64,000 nucleotides of DNA. Origin: Trebouxia sp. TZW2008 (taxonomy: Eukaryota; Chlorophyta; Trebouxiophyceae; Trebouxiales; Trebouxiaceae). Shown piece after piece: positions 1-11,494 of this stretch. Location of the stretch: contig BDIU01000123.1 of assembly GCA_002118135.1 (NCBI GenBank), forward strand, positions 186,001-250,000, read 5' to 3'. Below the pieces are notes generated by a model. The model made no database searches and was not told the origin of the DNA. It was given only the letters and a program-made list of their open reading frames with translations. Position numbers and translations under genes: made by a program. Numbering within the stretch: the stretch's first letter is position 1; every line of letters starts with the position of its first letter.

Positions 1-215
1 AGTCAAGATTTCTGCACCAAGGTACATTCATGTTGCAGGAATGAGCATACGTCTGTAACATGGCAATGATGGCCAAGTTTCTGTCCAAAATTGCATTCAC
101 GTTGCGGGAATGCACATACCTGTTATAAGGCAATGCCTCATTGTTTGATGGCCAAATCTCCTGCCACAAAGTTGCATTCATGTTGCAGGAATGCGCTTAC
201 CTGTGTAACATGGCA
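1..215 (+). repeat. Three tandem copies of a GNAT exon 5' end
   Basis: The segment with TTGCATTCATGTTGCAGGAA followed by a TTACCTGTGTAACATGGCA-like stretch occurs near 22-66, 91-135 and 170-215. Only the last copy continues into the open GNAT exon. The first two are altered (for example GAATGAGCATAC) and lose the reading frame. Confidence 0.6.
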
Positions 216-684
216 GTAGATGCAGAATACAGGCGAAGAGGCTATGGCAATATACTACTAGATGCAGCAGATGACATTGCAGACATCGCAGGCCAAAGGG
301 ATATATACTTGCATCTCAGGTGTGTCTCTGAGGCAGTGTTGCATTGTTGAAAGGTGGCTACATGAAGCTACTACATGAAGCTGTGTACCCTTATACATGG
401 CAGAATATGACAGTCACACCTGTGTTTAACTACAGTGTACATGCAGGGAACGCAGGGTGTTGCATGCTTGTGGAGTCATTTGTGCATTCAAGTGCAATTG
501 CAACAATGCCAATATGTGCCACACCACTCTGTTGGTGGCATGCAGGTTTCAAGACGTAGCCCCAGCCAGCTTGTATAAGCAAGCTGGTTATGTATCTGAT
601 AGGGCAGACTGCTTCTGGGTCAGACTGCTTGGGTTGGATAGGCGATACTTGATGAAGAAGCACCTCAGTGAACGCCAATTGTGA
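189..684 (+). CDS. GNAT-family N-acetyltransferase, 3' exons only (partial)
   Basis: These are the last exons of an acetyl-CoA-dependent N-acetyltransferase whose 5' part lies left of the window. The exon at 189-319, bounded by a TTGCAG acceptor and an AG/GTGTGT donor, encodes NMAVDAEYRRRGYGN. This is GNAT motif A: a beta strand followed by the R-R-x-G-x-G acetyl-CoA pyrophosphate loop, then an alpha helix ending in IYLHLR. A last exon near 545-684 encodes ASLYKQAGYVSDRADCF, the usual aromatic C-terminal motif B, followed by GLDRRYLMKKHL and a stop at 682-684. Plant and algal plastid GNATs share this layout, but the substrate cannot be told. Material between 320 and 545 may hold one more short exon that I could not place. 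The acceptor side of the 189 exon is present three times (see repeat at 1-215). Confidence 0.7.
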
Positions 685-2039
685 GCGCTGAGCGCCAGCA
701 TGCATAGATTGACCCGCCGTTTGCATTTGCAAAGCAGAAGACAAGCAAGTACCCAAGTTGCATTTGTTGCTCTTGTGACACGTCAACGCTCCCCAACAAA
801 AAGAACTGTGAAGGCTATATCAAAGCCAGAGTAGATACAAGTTATGTTTCATTAGATAGAGGAGCACTTTTGGTGCTAATTTATTATGAATGTTCAAATT
901 TGAACACATGTACATCAAATGTACTACTTAGCTCAGGTGTACATGGCTCCAGTCATGATCAAAGTAATGCAAACTGTTGCTGACTGCAGCTTGTACATGA
1001 TGGGCATTGTTACATAGAACGTATGCTATTGAGCCTTTGGTCAGGATCAAAAGTCATGCCAACAGGACAAGTCTTAGACAAAAGTTGCAAAAGCTTGCAA
1101 AGTGCAGCAGTTGCAAATTGTGGAACGCATACATATCAATGCACAACGCTTGCAATCAACACTGACCAGCTGAGACAGCACCACTCAAATTTAAAACGAC
1201 TGGCAAAAAAGCGTGTGGTACCAATGCGCCTTCGCACACGGAGATTCCATGTACCAATCTTAGGCCTGTTATCCATGCACCGACAGGGGAGAGAGCTAGA
1301 GCTTGCTCCGTTTCCGGCCTAAGCCTTTATGCCCTTCAGTATCCACCGCAGCAGTCGGAGCCTCCGCTCAACTGCCGCTGCAGACCCCTACCTTGCATTG
1401 GGCAAGCCCTCAACGACTGGTCAAGGGCCGTGAACAAAGGCGACCAGACCGCACACGCCAATTCCCACTTGGGTTACAGCGGGACGTGACCCCCGCCAAT
1501 GTGCAGAGCAAGCCGTACTGGATGGTTTGTTACCTGCAGTTCTTGAATAACATTTTGAGTATGGGATGTTTTCAAGCTTCAGAATCCGCAGACATCCCTT
1601 GCTAGCTGACCTCGTTCAGACAATCTCTACTTTCTACCGATTCTGACATCTGCAAAAGCAAATTGGAGCATACATTCGCTGAAGGGCAAGATTTTAGGGT
1701 TTGCTAGGGTACAAGTCTGCATTGTGTAGAACAGTGACAATTGCCAAAGCTGAATAGCACTGGGCAATGAAGCTGAAAGAAAAGGCTTATGCAATTCTAC
1801 AGAATCGTCACCATTTGACAAGAGTGCGATTGAAGCCTTCTTTGCAGCAGCTTCTTGATGCAAGTGAGCGGGCAGCACTATCAAATTGATCAAACCAGAC
1901 AGCACTCTGTGTGCTTTCTAGCATGCATGCATATATAGTCGGCTGAGACAAGCTGGAATAGACTTCTGCTAGCATGGCAGAAAGCGCAACACTGTATCAT
2001 GCATCTGGCTGTGCATATCTGGGAGTCTGACTTCAATGG
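685..2039. other. Convergent intergenic region with a CpG-rich core
   Basis: This lies between the 3' end of the GNAT gene and the 3' end of the FIGNL1 gene. No exon chain is recognisable. About 1190-1500 is distinctly richer in CG dinucleotides than the flanks and keeps short open frames on the + strand without a family I recognise. It could be a gene remnant, an old element, or the 5' end of an unseen small gene. Confidence 0.4.
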
Positions 2040-5000
2040 CTACCAGTCTTCTTCTTGGTCTGCATTTGAAGCATCAGCATCTACATACCGAGCTCCATGT
2101 CTGCTATCATACTCTTCGTATCTGACAACTTCTGCAGGTTCTACAGATGCTCTCTGAGCCTTTGATGCCATCTGCAGACCAGGCAAAATACTTCAGACTG
2201 CAGACATGCAAGACAATTTCGGCACAGCACAGACTGTAAGCGCAGTCTGCATAGCAACAATGATAACAAACTACACTTTCCAGCCCATGTGCTAGGTGTG
2301 TGGCCCAAGGCGTATCTTGCCAGGCTGGCTTGTTCTGAGCATTACAGTAAGGACGGCTGATTCTCAACTGCAGTCTGCATGATGTATCATATGTTGATGC
2401 ATCCATTGGCAACTTGTTGATGTGTGCAGAGTCAGTTTTGACTTTGCGGTCTACTCTATTTAAAGAACGGCCAGGCTCAAATAAGGATACATCAGGGCAT
2501 GCATGCACATTCTGAGCCATGCTCAGCGTTATGCTCTGTCTGTGAACACATTGTAGCAGCTATGGCAAAGCAGCATTATTTGAAAGTCTTTAAGCCTCAA
2601 ATCAGCTTCTGCTGCCAATTGAGCAAGGGCAGAGAGCTGCGCTGCTTGCCCCATGGCATCATGAACAGTCCAGTGAAAAGTAAAACCCCAGAGTTGTAGG
2701 CATGCATTTTGAGTTGCAGGTATGATATGTCAATGTGGCATAGCAGCTATCACCAAGCAGCATCACCTGAAAGTCCTTCAGAATCACAGGCCTCAAATCA
2801 GCTTCTGCCAACTGAGCAAGGGCATAGAGCTGCGCTGCTTGCCCCATGGCATCATGAACAGTCCAGTGAAAAGTAAACCCCCAGAGTTGTAGGCATGCAT
2901 TTTGAGTTGCAGGTATCATATGTCAATGTGGCATCGCAGCTATCACCAAGCAGCATCACCTGAAAGTCCTTCAGAATCACAGGTCTCAAATCAGCTTCTG
3001 ACAGATGTGCAAGGGCAGAGAGCTGTGCAGCCTGACCCATAGCATTGCGGACTGGCCCTTGGCAAGCCTCTTGGATCAGATTGCGCATGTCTGAGCCTGA
3101 ATAGCCATTTGTCCTAGCCACAATCTTTGCCAGATCTGCTTCACTCAGCTCAGCTGCAATGCCACTGCTGGGACCTGCATAGGCAGACACAACTATTTCA
3201 CAGAGATGAGAGCATTTTCTGAGTTTAGTGTATCATAAGTAGACCAGCATGCAGCTTTCAGAATACAGCATTGCGTGTATGTTATGTATATGTGGGTCAA
3301 TTGACAGGGTGGAAATGGTGCAGGGAGACACTATGCCAGACACTATGTCCGTCAAGATCATGCCAGCTCGTCCAGCATAATCTTAAGGGACAAAGCTGGC
3401 ATCATGCAGCTGCAGGACGAGCATGCTCAGAGGATAGAGCTGCAGCGCCAATATTGCTGCAAGAGACAGGATGCAACGCCACAAGGCCTTAGAGCTGACT
3501 TTAGTTACTCAGTGACACTACTGCATCATTTGAAACTCATTACGCATGCATCACTGTCTGTTACTGACGCTTGGCCGGCATGCCAGAGGCTATCAAACTG
3601 TTGTTATAGACTGACTGCACAATCTCAACACGAACATCAAGGATACAGCGCTCAAATTGCATTCACTATCAAGAATAAAAGTTTGCTGCCCCAAGGTGTG
3701 ACACACCTAACTGCCTGTCAATCATCTGACGCCGCGCTGCAGCGCACGGAAGAGGGATGTAGAGCTGCTTGGGCATCCGCCGCCTTGCAGCTTCATCCAG
3801 CTCCTGAACAGCATGCAACCATGCATAACACACAATGACTTGCACTGCCGTCGCTCTTCACATGCATATGCATATGCATATGATCATGTTCTCCAGTACA
3901 GTGAAACACACTAAGCGTGCATGCGTGATATTGAAAATATACTTGGCGCATTGCAAAGCAGCGATCAAGAGCCCACAGCAGGACAGGGTGTCAATGAACA
4001 TAATGTGTCATAGACACATGTGATGCACAGCAGGTCACACTAAATATTCAGCAGCACCCACATGGACGTTATTGATCATAGCAGCAGCAGCAACCAGAGC
4101 ATCAGCAGCAGCATCAGCAGCAGCATCAGCAGCAGCAGCAGCAGCAGCAGCACAGACGGCGCATGCAAAAGTTTAAGTGCAAAACCATCAGCAGCAGGAG
4201 TGATTCAACAGCAGCAGAGACAGCTGCAGCAACAATTGTGACAGCAGCAGTCACAAAGTACCTCTGGCCTGTTGGTGGCACCAACAAGCAGCACCCTTCT
4301 CTCTGCGCTGTTGGGATCACAGCCCTCCATCTGCACCAGCATTTCAGTCTTCAGCCGCCTGCTGGCCTCATGCTCACCTGCACCACCAATGAGGCAAAAA
4401 TGGCAGGGTCGGTCGATCACTGCTGGGGCAGCAGGTGGACAGCCTGAAATTTGTTTGGTACTGGGAGTTGTTTGAGTACAGCAACTGCACGCAACAAAGC
4501 TCACATGAAAGGATGTGGTGCACGTATATCACATCTTGTATCAAAATGGCACAGCATATTGATGCACAGCATTGAAATGCAACACAGCCAGCACCATCAG
4601 CAACAATGTGCAGCCTGTAAAGCATGCTAGGTGGACACGGTCAATTGCAGCATGCAAATGATCACACATCCTCATACTCTTCATCAAGCATGTCTGTCAT
4701 GCATTCACGCAACAATATATACATCTTCTGTGCACCATGCAGGGCCTGTGCGTAGACAGTGAAGGCTGACCCTCAGACTTGCGGGCTGAACGAATGGATC
4801 TGATTTCATCCACAAGCATGACAGCCATTTGCATGCAGTCAGGCACAGCAAACAGGGCTTGTAGCATACTTCCCCTCTGGCACAACCCTTTGATTGTCGG
4901 GAATAGCATACTGTTGAGGATGTTTGCAAGCAGAGTCAAGGCATACCTTCAGGCTTGCCAGCTGACAGAATAGAGTCAATCTCATTCACAAAGATGACTG

Positions 5001-8000
5001 CCTGCTGCATGCAGCCAGCCACAGCAGACAGGGCCCGCACCATCTTTCACCCATTTCCAATCTCTGACTGGTCAGGGGAGATGCATGATTCATGAGCTGC
5101 AGCCAGATCCAAGGGACAGAGAGTACAGGCACACCTTCAGACTTGCGGGCTGAGAGGATGGAGTCGATCTCGTCCACAAAGATGACTGCCGGCTGCATGC
5201 AGCCAGCCACAGCAAACAGGGCCCGCACCATCTTCTCCCCTTGTCCTATCCACTTGCTGGTCAGGGAGGAGGCACTGATGTTGAAGAAGGTGGCTTTGAT
5301 GTTGCTGGCTATAGCTTTGCCAATTAGGGTCTTGCCGGTGCCTGGAGGGCCAAACAGCAGCAGGCCTTTTGCAGGGGCCCTGGCGCCCTGTAGCATTCGC
5401 AGCCATCATCCTTCTGCAAAAGATGCTAGAGCATCATGCATGAATGGCTGCTCATCATGTGCGACTCTTGAGACATGATTTGGCTTGGCTGTGACAATTC
5501 TTCTCTGGCTATGGCTTTGCCAATGAGGGTCTTGCCTGTGCCTGAAGGGTCAAACAGGAGCCGTCCTGTAGCACATGCATCAGTGCTTCTGCAAATGACA
5601 AAAGAAAGATAGAGTAAGATGGCCTTGATGTTGCTGGCTATAGCTTTGCCGATGAGGGTTTTGCCGCTGCCAGGAGGCCCGAATTGGAGCAGCCCTACGG
5701 CAGGAGCCCTGGCACCCTGTGAGATCGTACACTGACTAGGACTGGTGCGGCAGACCTGGCAACTTATGTGATTTGACATTTGTTATTGCTGCTGCAAGTG
5801 AAAGCGGACAGAGAGAAGAAGGTGGCTTTGAGGTCTCTGGCAGTGGTTTTGCCAATGAGTGTCTTGCTGGTGCCTGGATGGCCAAACAGGAGCAGCCCTT
5901 TTGCAGGAGCCCTAGCACCCTGTAGGTAAGACATGTATCAGCACTTTGGCAAGTGATACCAGAGTTTGCTCACTGGCAGTATTTCTGCGATGCCATTAGT
6001 GAGTGAACCAGTAGTTACTTTGATAATCATAAGTTTGTTTTGCATCCCGACGCAAGTTATAAGATGATTGTAAGCGGGCCAATGGCTTGGGGTGCCTTAT
6101 TGCGCAATACATCAAAACTGAGCAGAGATTCCAGTTCCAAAACTTGTTGATGAGCCTGCATATGATGACAAAGGTACAGGGTCATTTGCTTCATACAGCT
6201 GGCAGTAGCTTTGCCAATCAGGGTCTTGCCGGTGCCCAGAGGGCCAGGAGCAGGAGCCTTGACACCATGTAAAGTTTGCCAGACAGCACTTGAGGCCGTG
6301 TTGAAGCTCCGGTGGAGTCGTCAGTTGCATACGATCAACTTGCCATGTTCAAAATTGCAGTCTGGAATTTTCAAGTGCATGTGCAGTGATGGTAATTGTG
6401 TCATGTTGGAATGCCTGCGCTCCCTTTGCAGCACCCTCTTGTGGCGCAAACTTGCTTGATACAGTCGGCTTTGCAGCATTATTTTTATGCTGTCCAGCTA
6501 AAGCTTATGGCAAATGATGATTCAGTTGAAGCTTTGTCAACAATTTGACTCAGCACTCATCATGAGCTTGAGCGGGACAGCACCCCAGCATGTTGCAAAG
6601 CCAATTGCACACAGTAGTCTCATGAGATCAAGGTAGCCAACACAAAGCTATTTTGGAAGGACAATGCCATGGAGCACCAATCACTGCATTGTGACTGTTG
6701 GACAAGGCCTTCTGCAAAATGTTGTGCAGTCAGTACATTGATAACACACTGTACCATGAGGTTGCGCTAAGCTTCCCTTTGCACTGTAAGAAGGCTTGAG
6801 TCAACACAAACCTTGAAAAGGTGAGGATTCAGCATAGGCCACACCACCAACTCCTGTACCAGGCGCTTGGCTTGTTCCTGCCCAGCAATGTCATTCCACT
6901 GCACTGCGCCGCCTTGCTCCACAATCTCATTGCATACTAACTCTAGCATTGCTGGCTCCACCTTCTGCAGAGCCTCTGGCAGCTCGCCGTTGGGCCCTAG
7001 CATAGCAGGCAGCCATACAGGTGTCTAACTACAAGTGGATATGCAGGGTTCTCTCAGCTTTTGAGGGCCTACGAGATGCGTTGTTTGCCTCTGGCCCATA
7101 TTGAATAGCCATAGTGATTGTGAATACTGGGTGCAGACACAAAATTCTCTCAGATTCGTTGCGGTGACACCAAACCATGCAAATGACTCAAAGGAGATTA
7201 CCTGCCAGCATCTCCAAAGACTTGGCTGACACCTCCCCTTCCTCTGATTCTGAAGTGCTTTTGGGCTTGTAAGGGTTCTTGAAAGGAGCTTGACCACCTG
7301 TAGCAATCAGCTTGGACTTGACAAGTTGGGCTTTATGACTTCACCTATCAACCAGAAAGCGCCATCATGCATCGTATGAGCCACGGCAAGTGTGTGATTC
7401 TTGCGGCAGCAGTCAAAGCATGCAGGACAGCATGCCCATAGTATGCTCTGACATCAGCACATTGCAGCAACCCATGGCAGCTATGTGCGTTTTGGGGCAA
7501 AAACCAAACGCTGGGCAGCACAAACACCATACACTCTGAAACAGCACACCCAGCACACATGCCGCAATGCAATATGTATGGTACAGACACATGGCAGCGA
7601 GGCCTTCTGCTTCTGACTGACAGGTGACCTGCACGCTTTGCTCCAGCTGAGGCTGGCTTCTTGAAAGGCGCCTGCTTGTGTCTTGGCCCAGACTCTTGGC
7701 TTGAACCTTCAGGTGGTCTGTAGGTCGCCCCCTTCTGGCGCATGTCCTGTATGAGTCTGGCCTTGGCAGTCATGAAACCCCCACACTTCTCCTACATAAC
7801 AGACAACCAGGATGAGCTTGACACTGCTGACGTGGCGTTTCAGCATACACCTTGGCAGTGACAAAAGCTTCCGCGCCCCTCCTGCATGGCAGATGATTGG
7901 GATGAGCTTGAAACTGCTGACATCCTGTTCCAGCCTGAGAATAGGCAAGCATGAGGTTTCAGGGGATCTGTAGGTCTTCCCCTTCTGCCGCATGTCCTGT

Positions 8001-10921
8001 ATGAGTCTGGCCTTGGCAGTCATTAAACCGCCACACTTCTCCTACATAACAGACGACCAGGATGAGCTTGACACTGCTGACATTGCGTTTCAGCATGTAA
8101 CTTGGCAGTGACGGAAGCTTCCAGGCCCCTCCTGCATCGCAGATGATTGGGATGAGCTTGAAACTGCTGACATCCTGTTCCAGTCTGAGAATAGGCAAGC
8201 ATAGGACTTCAGGTGGTGTGTAGGTCTTCCCCTTCTGCCGCATGTCCTGTATGAGTCTGGCCTTGGCAGTCATTAAACCGCCACACTTCTCCTACATAAC
8301 AGACGACCAGGATGAGCTTGAGACTGCTGATGTCGCGCTTCAGCATACACCTTGGCAGTGACAAAAGCTTCCGCGCCCCTCCTGCATGGCAGATGATTGG
8401 GATGAGCTTGAAACTGCTGACATCCTGTTCCACCCTGAGAATGAGCAAGCATGAGTTTTCAGGGGATCTGTAGGTCTTCCCCTTCTGCCGCATGTCCTGT
8501 ATGAGTCTGGCCTTGGCAATCATGAGCCCCCCACACTTCTCCTACATAGCAGACGACCAGGATGAGCTTGACACTACTGACATCGCGTTTCAGCATGTAA
8601 ATTGGCAGTGACGGAAGCTTCCAGGCCCCTCCTGCATCGCAGATGATTGGGATGAGCTTGAAACTGCTGACATCCTGTTCCAGTCTGAGAATAGGCAAGC
8701 ATAGGGCTTCAGGTGGTGTGTAGGTCTTCCCCTTCTGCCGCATGTCCTGTATGAGTCTGGCTTTGGCAGTCATGAACCCCCCAAACCTCTGCTGCATAAC
8801 AGACGACCAGGATGAGCTTGACACTGCTGATGTCGCGTGTCAGCATACAACTTGGCAGTGACGCAAGCTTCCACGCCCCTCCTGCATGGCAGATGATTGG
8901 ATGGAGCTTGAAACTGCTGAAATCCTGTTCCAGCCTAAGAATGAGCAAGCATGAGGTTTCACGGGATCTGTAGGTCTTCCCCCTTCTGCTGCGTGTCCTG
9001 TATGAGTCTGTATGTGACTTTGGCAGTCATGAATCTCCCACACCTCTCCTGCATGGCAGATGATTAAGGTGAGCTTGATAGTGATGACATTCCCTCCCAG
9101 CTAGCTCCAGTGCAGCTGTTAAACGTAGTGAGCATATGCACAATGAACAATGGCCAATGCGCCTGGCTTGAGTCAGGCAAGAAGCAGCATACTTTGCTCA
9201 GCCCTGCTGATGTTACTTCAGAACCTCATGCAATCAAGGCGGGAGCAATGCTAAATGCTGCATGCAGTTCCACTTCACATTGCGCATGACCCTCAAGAGG
9301 TTGCAGCTCAGCTGTCGATTCAGAAGCTGATGGCTGGTCTGCAGACATTGCAATGCCTGATGGGTATGGAGTACTTGCAGCAGAGTGTTCATCCTTTTAA
9401 TTGCTGAGGACATAGTATGCGCCAAAAGTCCTGCAGCCCACCTTCTCTACTTTGTCTTCCTCTATAGCATCATCATCATCAACATTGATGGGGTCTGACT
9501 GTGCACCTCTTTTGTGTCTGTTGACATCCCCTGCTGCGCTTTTGTATGCTGCTTCAGCCCCTGCATCACAATGTGCCACTAGCAAGTCTGCTGGCATGAG
9601 TCTCAAACCACAGAAAGGTTGCAACAGCATTCAAGACTGAGAACGGGCACAACACTCGGCAAATGTGCGTCATCACTTACAACATGGCAGCATGCATTAG
9701 CATCCACAGCTGGGTAACATTGACAATCTTCTGCGTGTGTGAGTCAACACTCACAGAATGACTGCATGCACCACAGTGCGTCACTGTATAAAATTGACTA
9801 CATTCTGCAAAAGTTAATGACTGTTGCCAAGCTAGGAATGGGTGCCACACCTTCAGCGTCATTTCTGTGTTTGTTCTCATTTCTGAGTCTGCCTTCTGCA
9901 TCACGCTTTCTGTCGCCATTTGAGCTTTGGGGATGCGCGGGCACTGCATGACTAGCTTGACGCATTGCAGTGTAAGAAGTTGGTCGAGTCTGAGGATTGC
10001 TAGGCTCAGCGCTGCTGTTCATGCTGTTTGTCTGTGGCAATGCATGAGAGCTGCTGCAGGGCTGTTGGTGATGACGTCCATGGGGCTGTTGCTGATGGCC
10101 TGCATGGGGCTGTGCAGTCTGTTGTGGAGGCTGAATGGTGTGCAGCGCTTCCCTCTTCTGTTGAGTTGTTTCCTGCAGATTCTGCAAGCTGGCTGACTCA
10201 CCCTGCCACAACAGAAGCTGTTCAGGACAACCAAAGTAGCTGAGACATTCACCTTGTGTGTGAAGGATCGGTACAGTCGCGAAGCTGCTTTGTGACAGCA
10301 GGGACTGCTCACCTTTGCCTGGTGCTGAGAGTGAGCCTGAAATAGGTTGCGAAAGGTGTCATGATTTGAAAGCCGCTCAACAAGGCTGCTGCCCTGCAAG
10401 TATCATTTCAGCCTGTTGCGCCAGGAGCACATGTACTTTGTATGATAGCATATTCGGTCTTGGATTGTCACCTGGGGTTGGTTGAATAGGACACCTTCTG
10501 GGAGTCCACTTGCTGCTAGGGCTCTGTCCAGTCTGCACAGACAGAGTTTGAGACACAGCAGACATGCAGGAATTGCAGGAGCTTCTCAGGGCTCACCCTT
10601 GTGAATTGCTTTCCCTCTGTAGGTTGATAAGTTTCTGCTGGCAAAGGGTCTGGAGTCTGTGTGTGCTGTGAATTGTATGAGCATCCTTGCTGCTTTGCAC
10701 ATTCAGAAAGGTCTGCAATTGCAGCCAGTGGCCCTGCAGCCAGCTTGTGATGTTTAACGCCTGGCAGGTGCAGTGAACCAAGTGTGTCACAGAAAGTGGG
10801 GCATTCTGAGGAAGTGTGATGGCCACCGAACCTGCGTATCTGCGTCGGTTGACCGTTCGGCGTGCTCAGCTTGAAATAGCAGTGCTTTAAGACGATTGGC
10901 GAGGTCGCCTTCGTCGGTCAT
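2040..10921 (-). CDS. FIGNL1: Fidgetin-like 1 AAA ATPase (meiotic clade)
   Basis: FIGNL1 is a nuclear AAA ATPase that unloads RAD51/DMC1 and limits crossover formation. The start ATG is at 10921 ([15 protein letters not shown]), and exon 1 ends at 10832 with CAG/GTTCGG. Low-complexity N-terminal exons follow: Q/P-rich at about 10.6-10.7 and 9.84-10.2 kb, and acidic [17 protein letters not shown] near 9.45 kb. Next come an FKTAK-like exon ([18 protein letters not shown], array at 7.7-9.05 kb) and the pre-AAA exon at 6.8-7.0 kb ([21 protein letters not shown]). The core exon at 5140-5396 has Walker [27 protein letters not shown] and Walker [11 protein letters not shown] sensor-1 exon lies at 4.26-4.38 kb ([10 protein letters not shown]), and an exon at about 2.96-3.18 kb carries [15 protein letters not shown]. 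The last exon, 2040-2171, reads [16 protein letters not shown] to a stop. Exon copies make the exact transcript uncertain. Confidence 0.85.
2283..2375 (-). repeat. Dispersed repeat A, copy 1
   Basis: Read on the minus strand, this contains AATGCTCAGAACAAGCCAGC then CTGGCAAGATACGCC and CACACACCTAG. The same block recurs near 25.6, 31.05 and 44.45 kb. Here it lies in the last intron of FIGNL1. Confidence 0.55.
2550..3185 (-). repeat. Three tandem copies of a FIGNL1 C-terminal exon
   Basis: The exon encoding a [24 protein letters not shown] stretch is present near 2.96-3.18, 2.74-2.90 and 2.56-2.68 kb. The first (most 5' in the gene) has the full upstream part with [10 protein letters not shown]. 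The others start inside the exon at NAMGQAAQL and also carry the following intron sequence. The third copy has lost bases. Confidence 0.7.
4078..4151. repeat. CAG/CAT trinucleotide tract in FIGNL1 intron
   Basis: This is a run of CAGCAGCAT units grading into pure CAG repeats. It lies downstream of the sensor-1 exon, so it appears intronic. Confidence 0.8.
4770..6280 (-). repeat. Array of decayed copies of the FIGNL1 P-loop/Walker B exon
   Basis: Besides the intact exon (5140-5396) there are Walker A copies at about 5.49-5.56 (DPSGTGKT), 5.60-5.73 (GPPGSGKT), 5.81-5.93 (GHPGTSKT) and 6.19-6.28 kb (PLGTGKT). There are Walker B copies at about 4.98-5.06 and 4.78-4.88 kb ([15 protein letters not shown]). 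All are on the minus strand. Several retain splice-like borders but have substitutions in catalytic positions, truncations or frameshifts. The intact exon is the only one with both full Walker motifs. Confidence 0.75.
7700..9065 (-). repeat. 250-bp tandem array containing the FIGNL1 FKTAK exon
   Basis: The marker CATGTCCTGTATGAGTCTGG, or a close variant, starts at 7741, 7991, 8241, 8491, 8741 and about 8991, an exact 250-bp period. Read on the minus strand, each unit encodes [17 protein letters not shown], the FIGNL1 FKTAK-like segment. Each unit also contains a shorter, diverged internal half (VTAKVY). Units 1 and 3 resemble each other, as do units 2 and 4, suggesting a 500-bp higher-order unit. 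Confidence 0.85.
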
Positions 10922-11494
10922 CCTAGAGGGAGTGATCAAGATGATCTTGCACTCCGGCCTTGCAAGCCTAGTGAGCAGTCTACTTCATGCTGCAATGTGT
11001 CCGTATCTCCCAAGAACGCTCTCAAGGCTGCTGCATCTCACGTGCAGCATCGGAGCGCTGCAACTACTCAAGAGATGGGCTGGATTTGTCGTTAGGTTAG
11101 TGAACAACTTAAGCGGCAGCCTAGGCGACAGCAGTCGTGATCAGCCGCAGCACACGTACTGTGCACACCATTCAGGAGACACGATATGGGCGGCACAGCA
11201 CGAAGGGCCTCTCGCGCAGAGCGCGATGCTTCAATGCATCTCGAGCAGCTGCTTTGGTGCGTCAGTGCGTGCCATTGCACCTTGAATAGTGCAGACTTGA
11301 CGTAGCTTGAAGAACGCCAGGGCCAAAATATTTTGCGTCAACACACCTGTTGACTGTCATGTCTTGGCATTTGTCCCGTCAGTGTTTAGCGCTGCACTCC
11401 GACATGCATCTAGACGGCAAGGAATCCTGATCACTCTTTGGCCTTGCTCGCTGCGCCTGCTATTCGCAACACAATCAGCAACACAAGGCAAAGC
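10922..11494. promoter_or_regulatory. CpG-rich divergent 5' region, FIGNL1 / WxHD gene
   Basis: The two start codons point away from each other across 573 bp. The segment and both first exons are rich in CG, unlike the gene bodies. No TATA box stands out. A shared bidirectional promoter is inferred from position and composition only. Confidence 0.4.

Noticed and set aside
4078..4320. Poly-Cys/Ser coding stretch from CAG/CTG tracts
   Set aside because: Homopolymer frames from a trinucleotide repeat inside a FIGNL1 intron; no splice support.
10593..10826. Apparent FIGNL1 start at 10826
   Set aside because: The codon there is GTG. A true ATG at 10921 opens a 30-codon exon with a clean donor at 10832.
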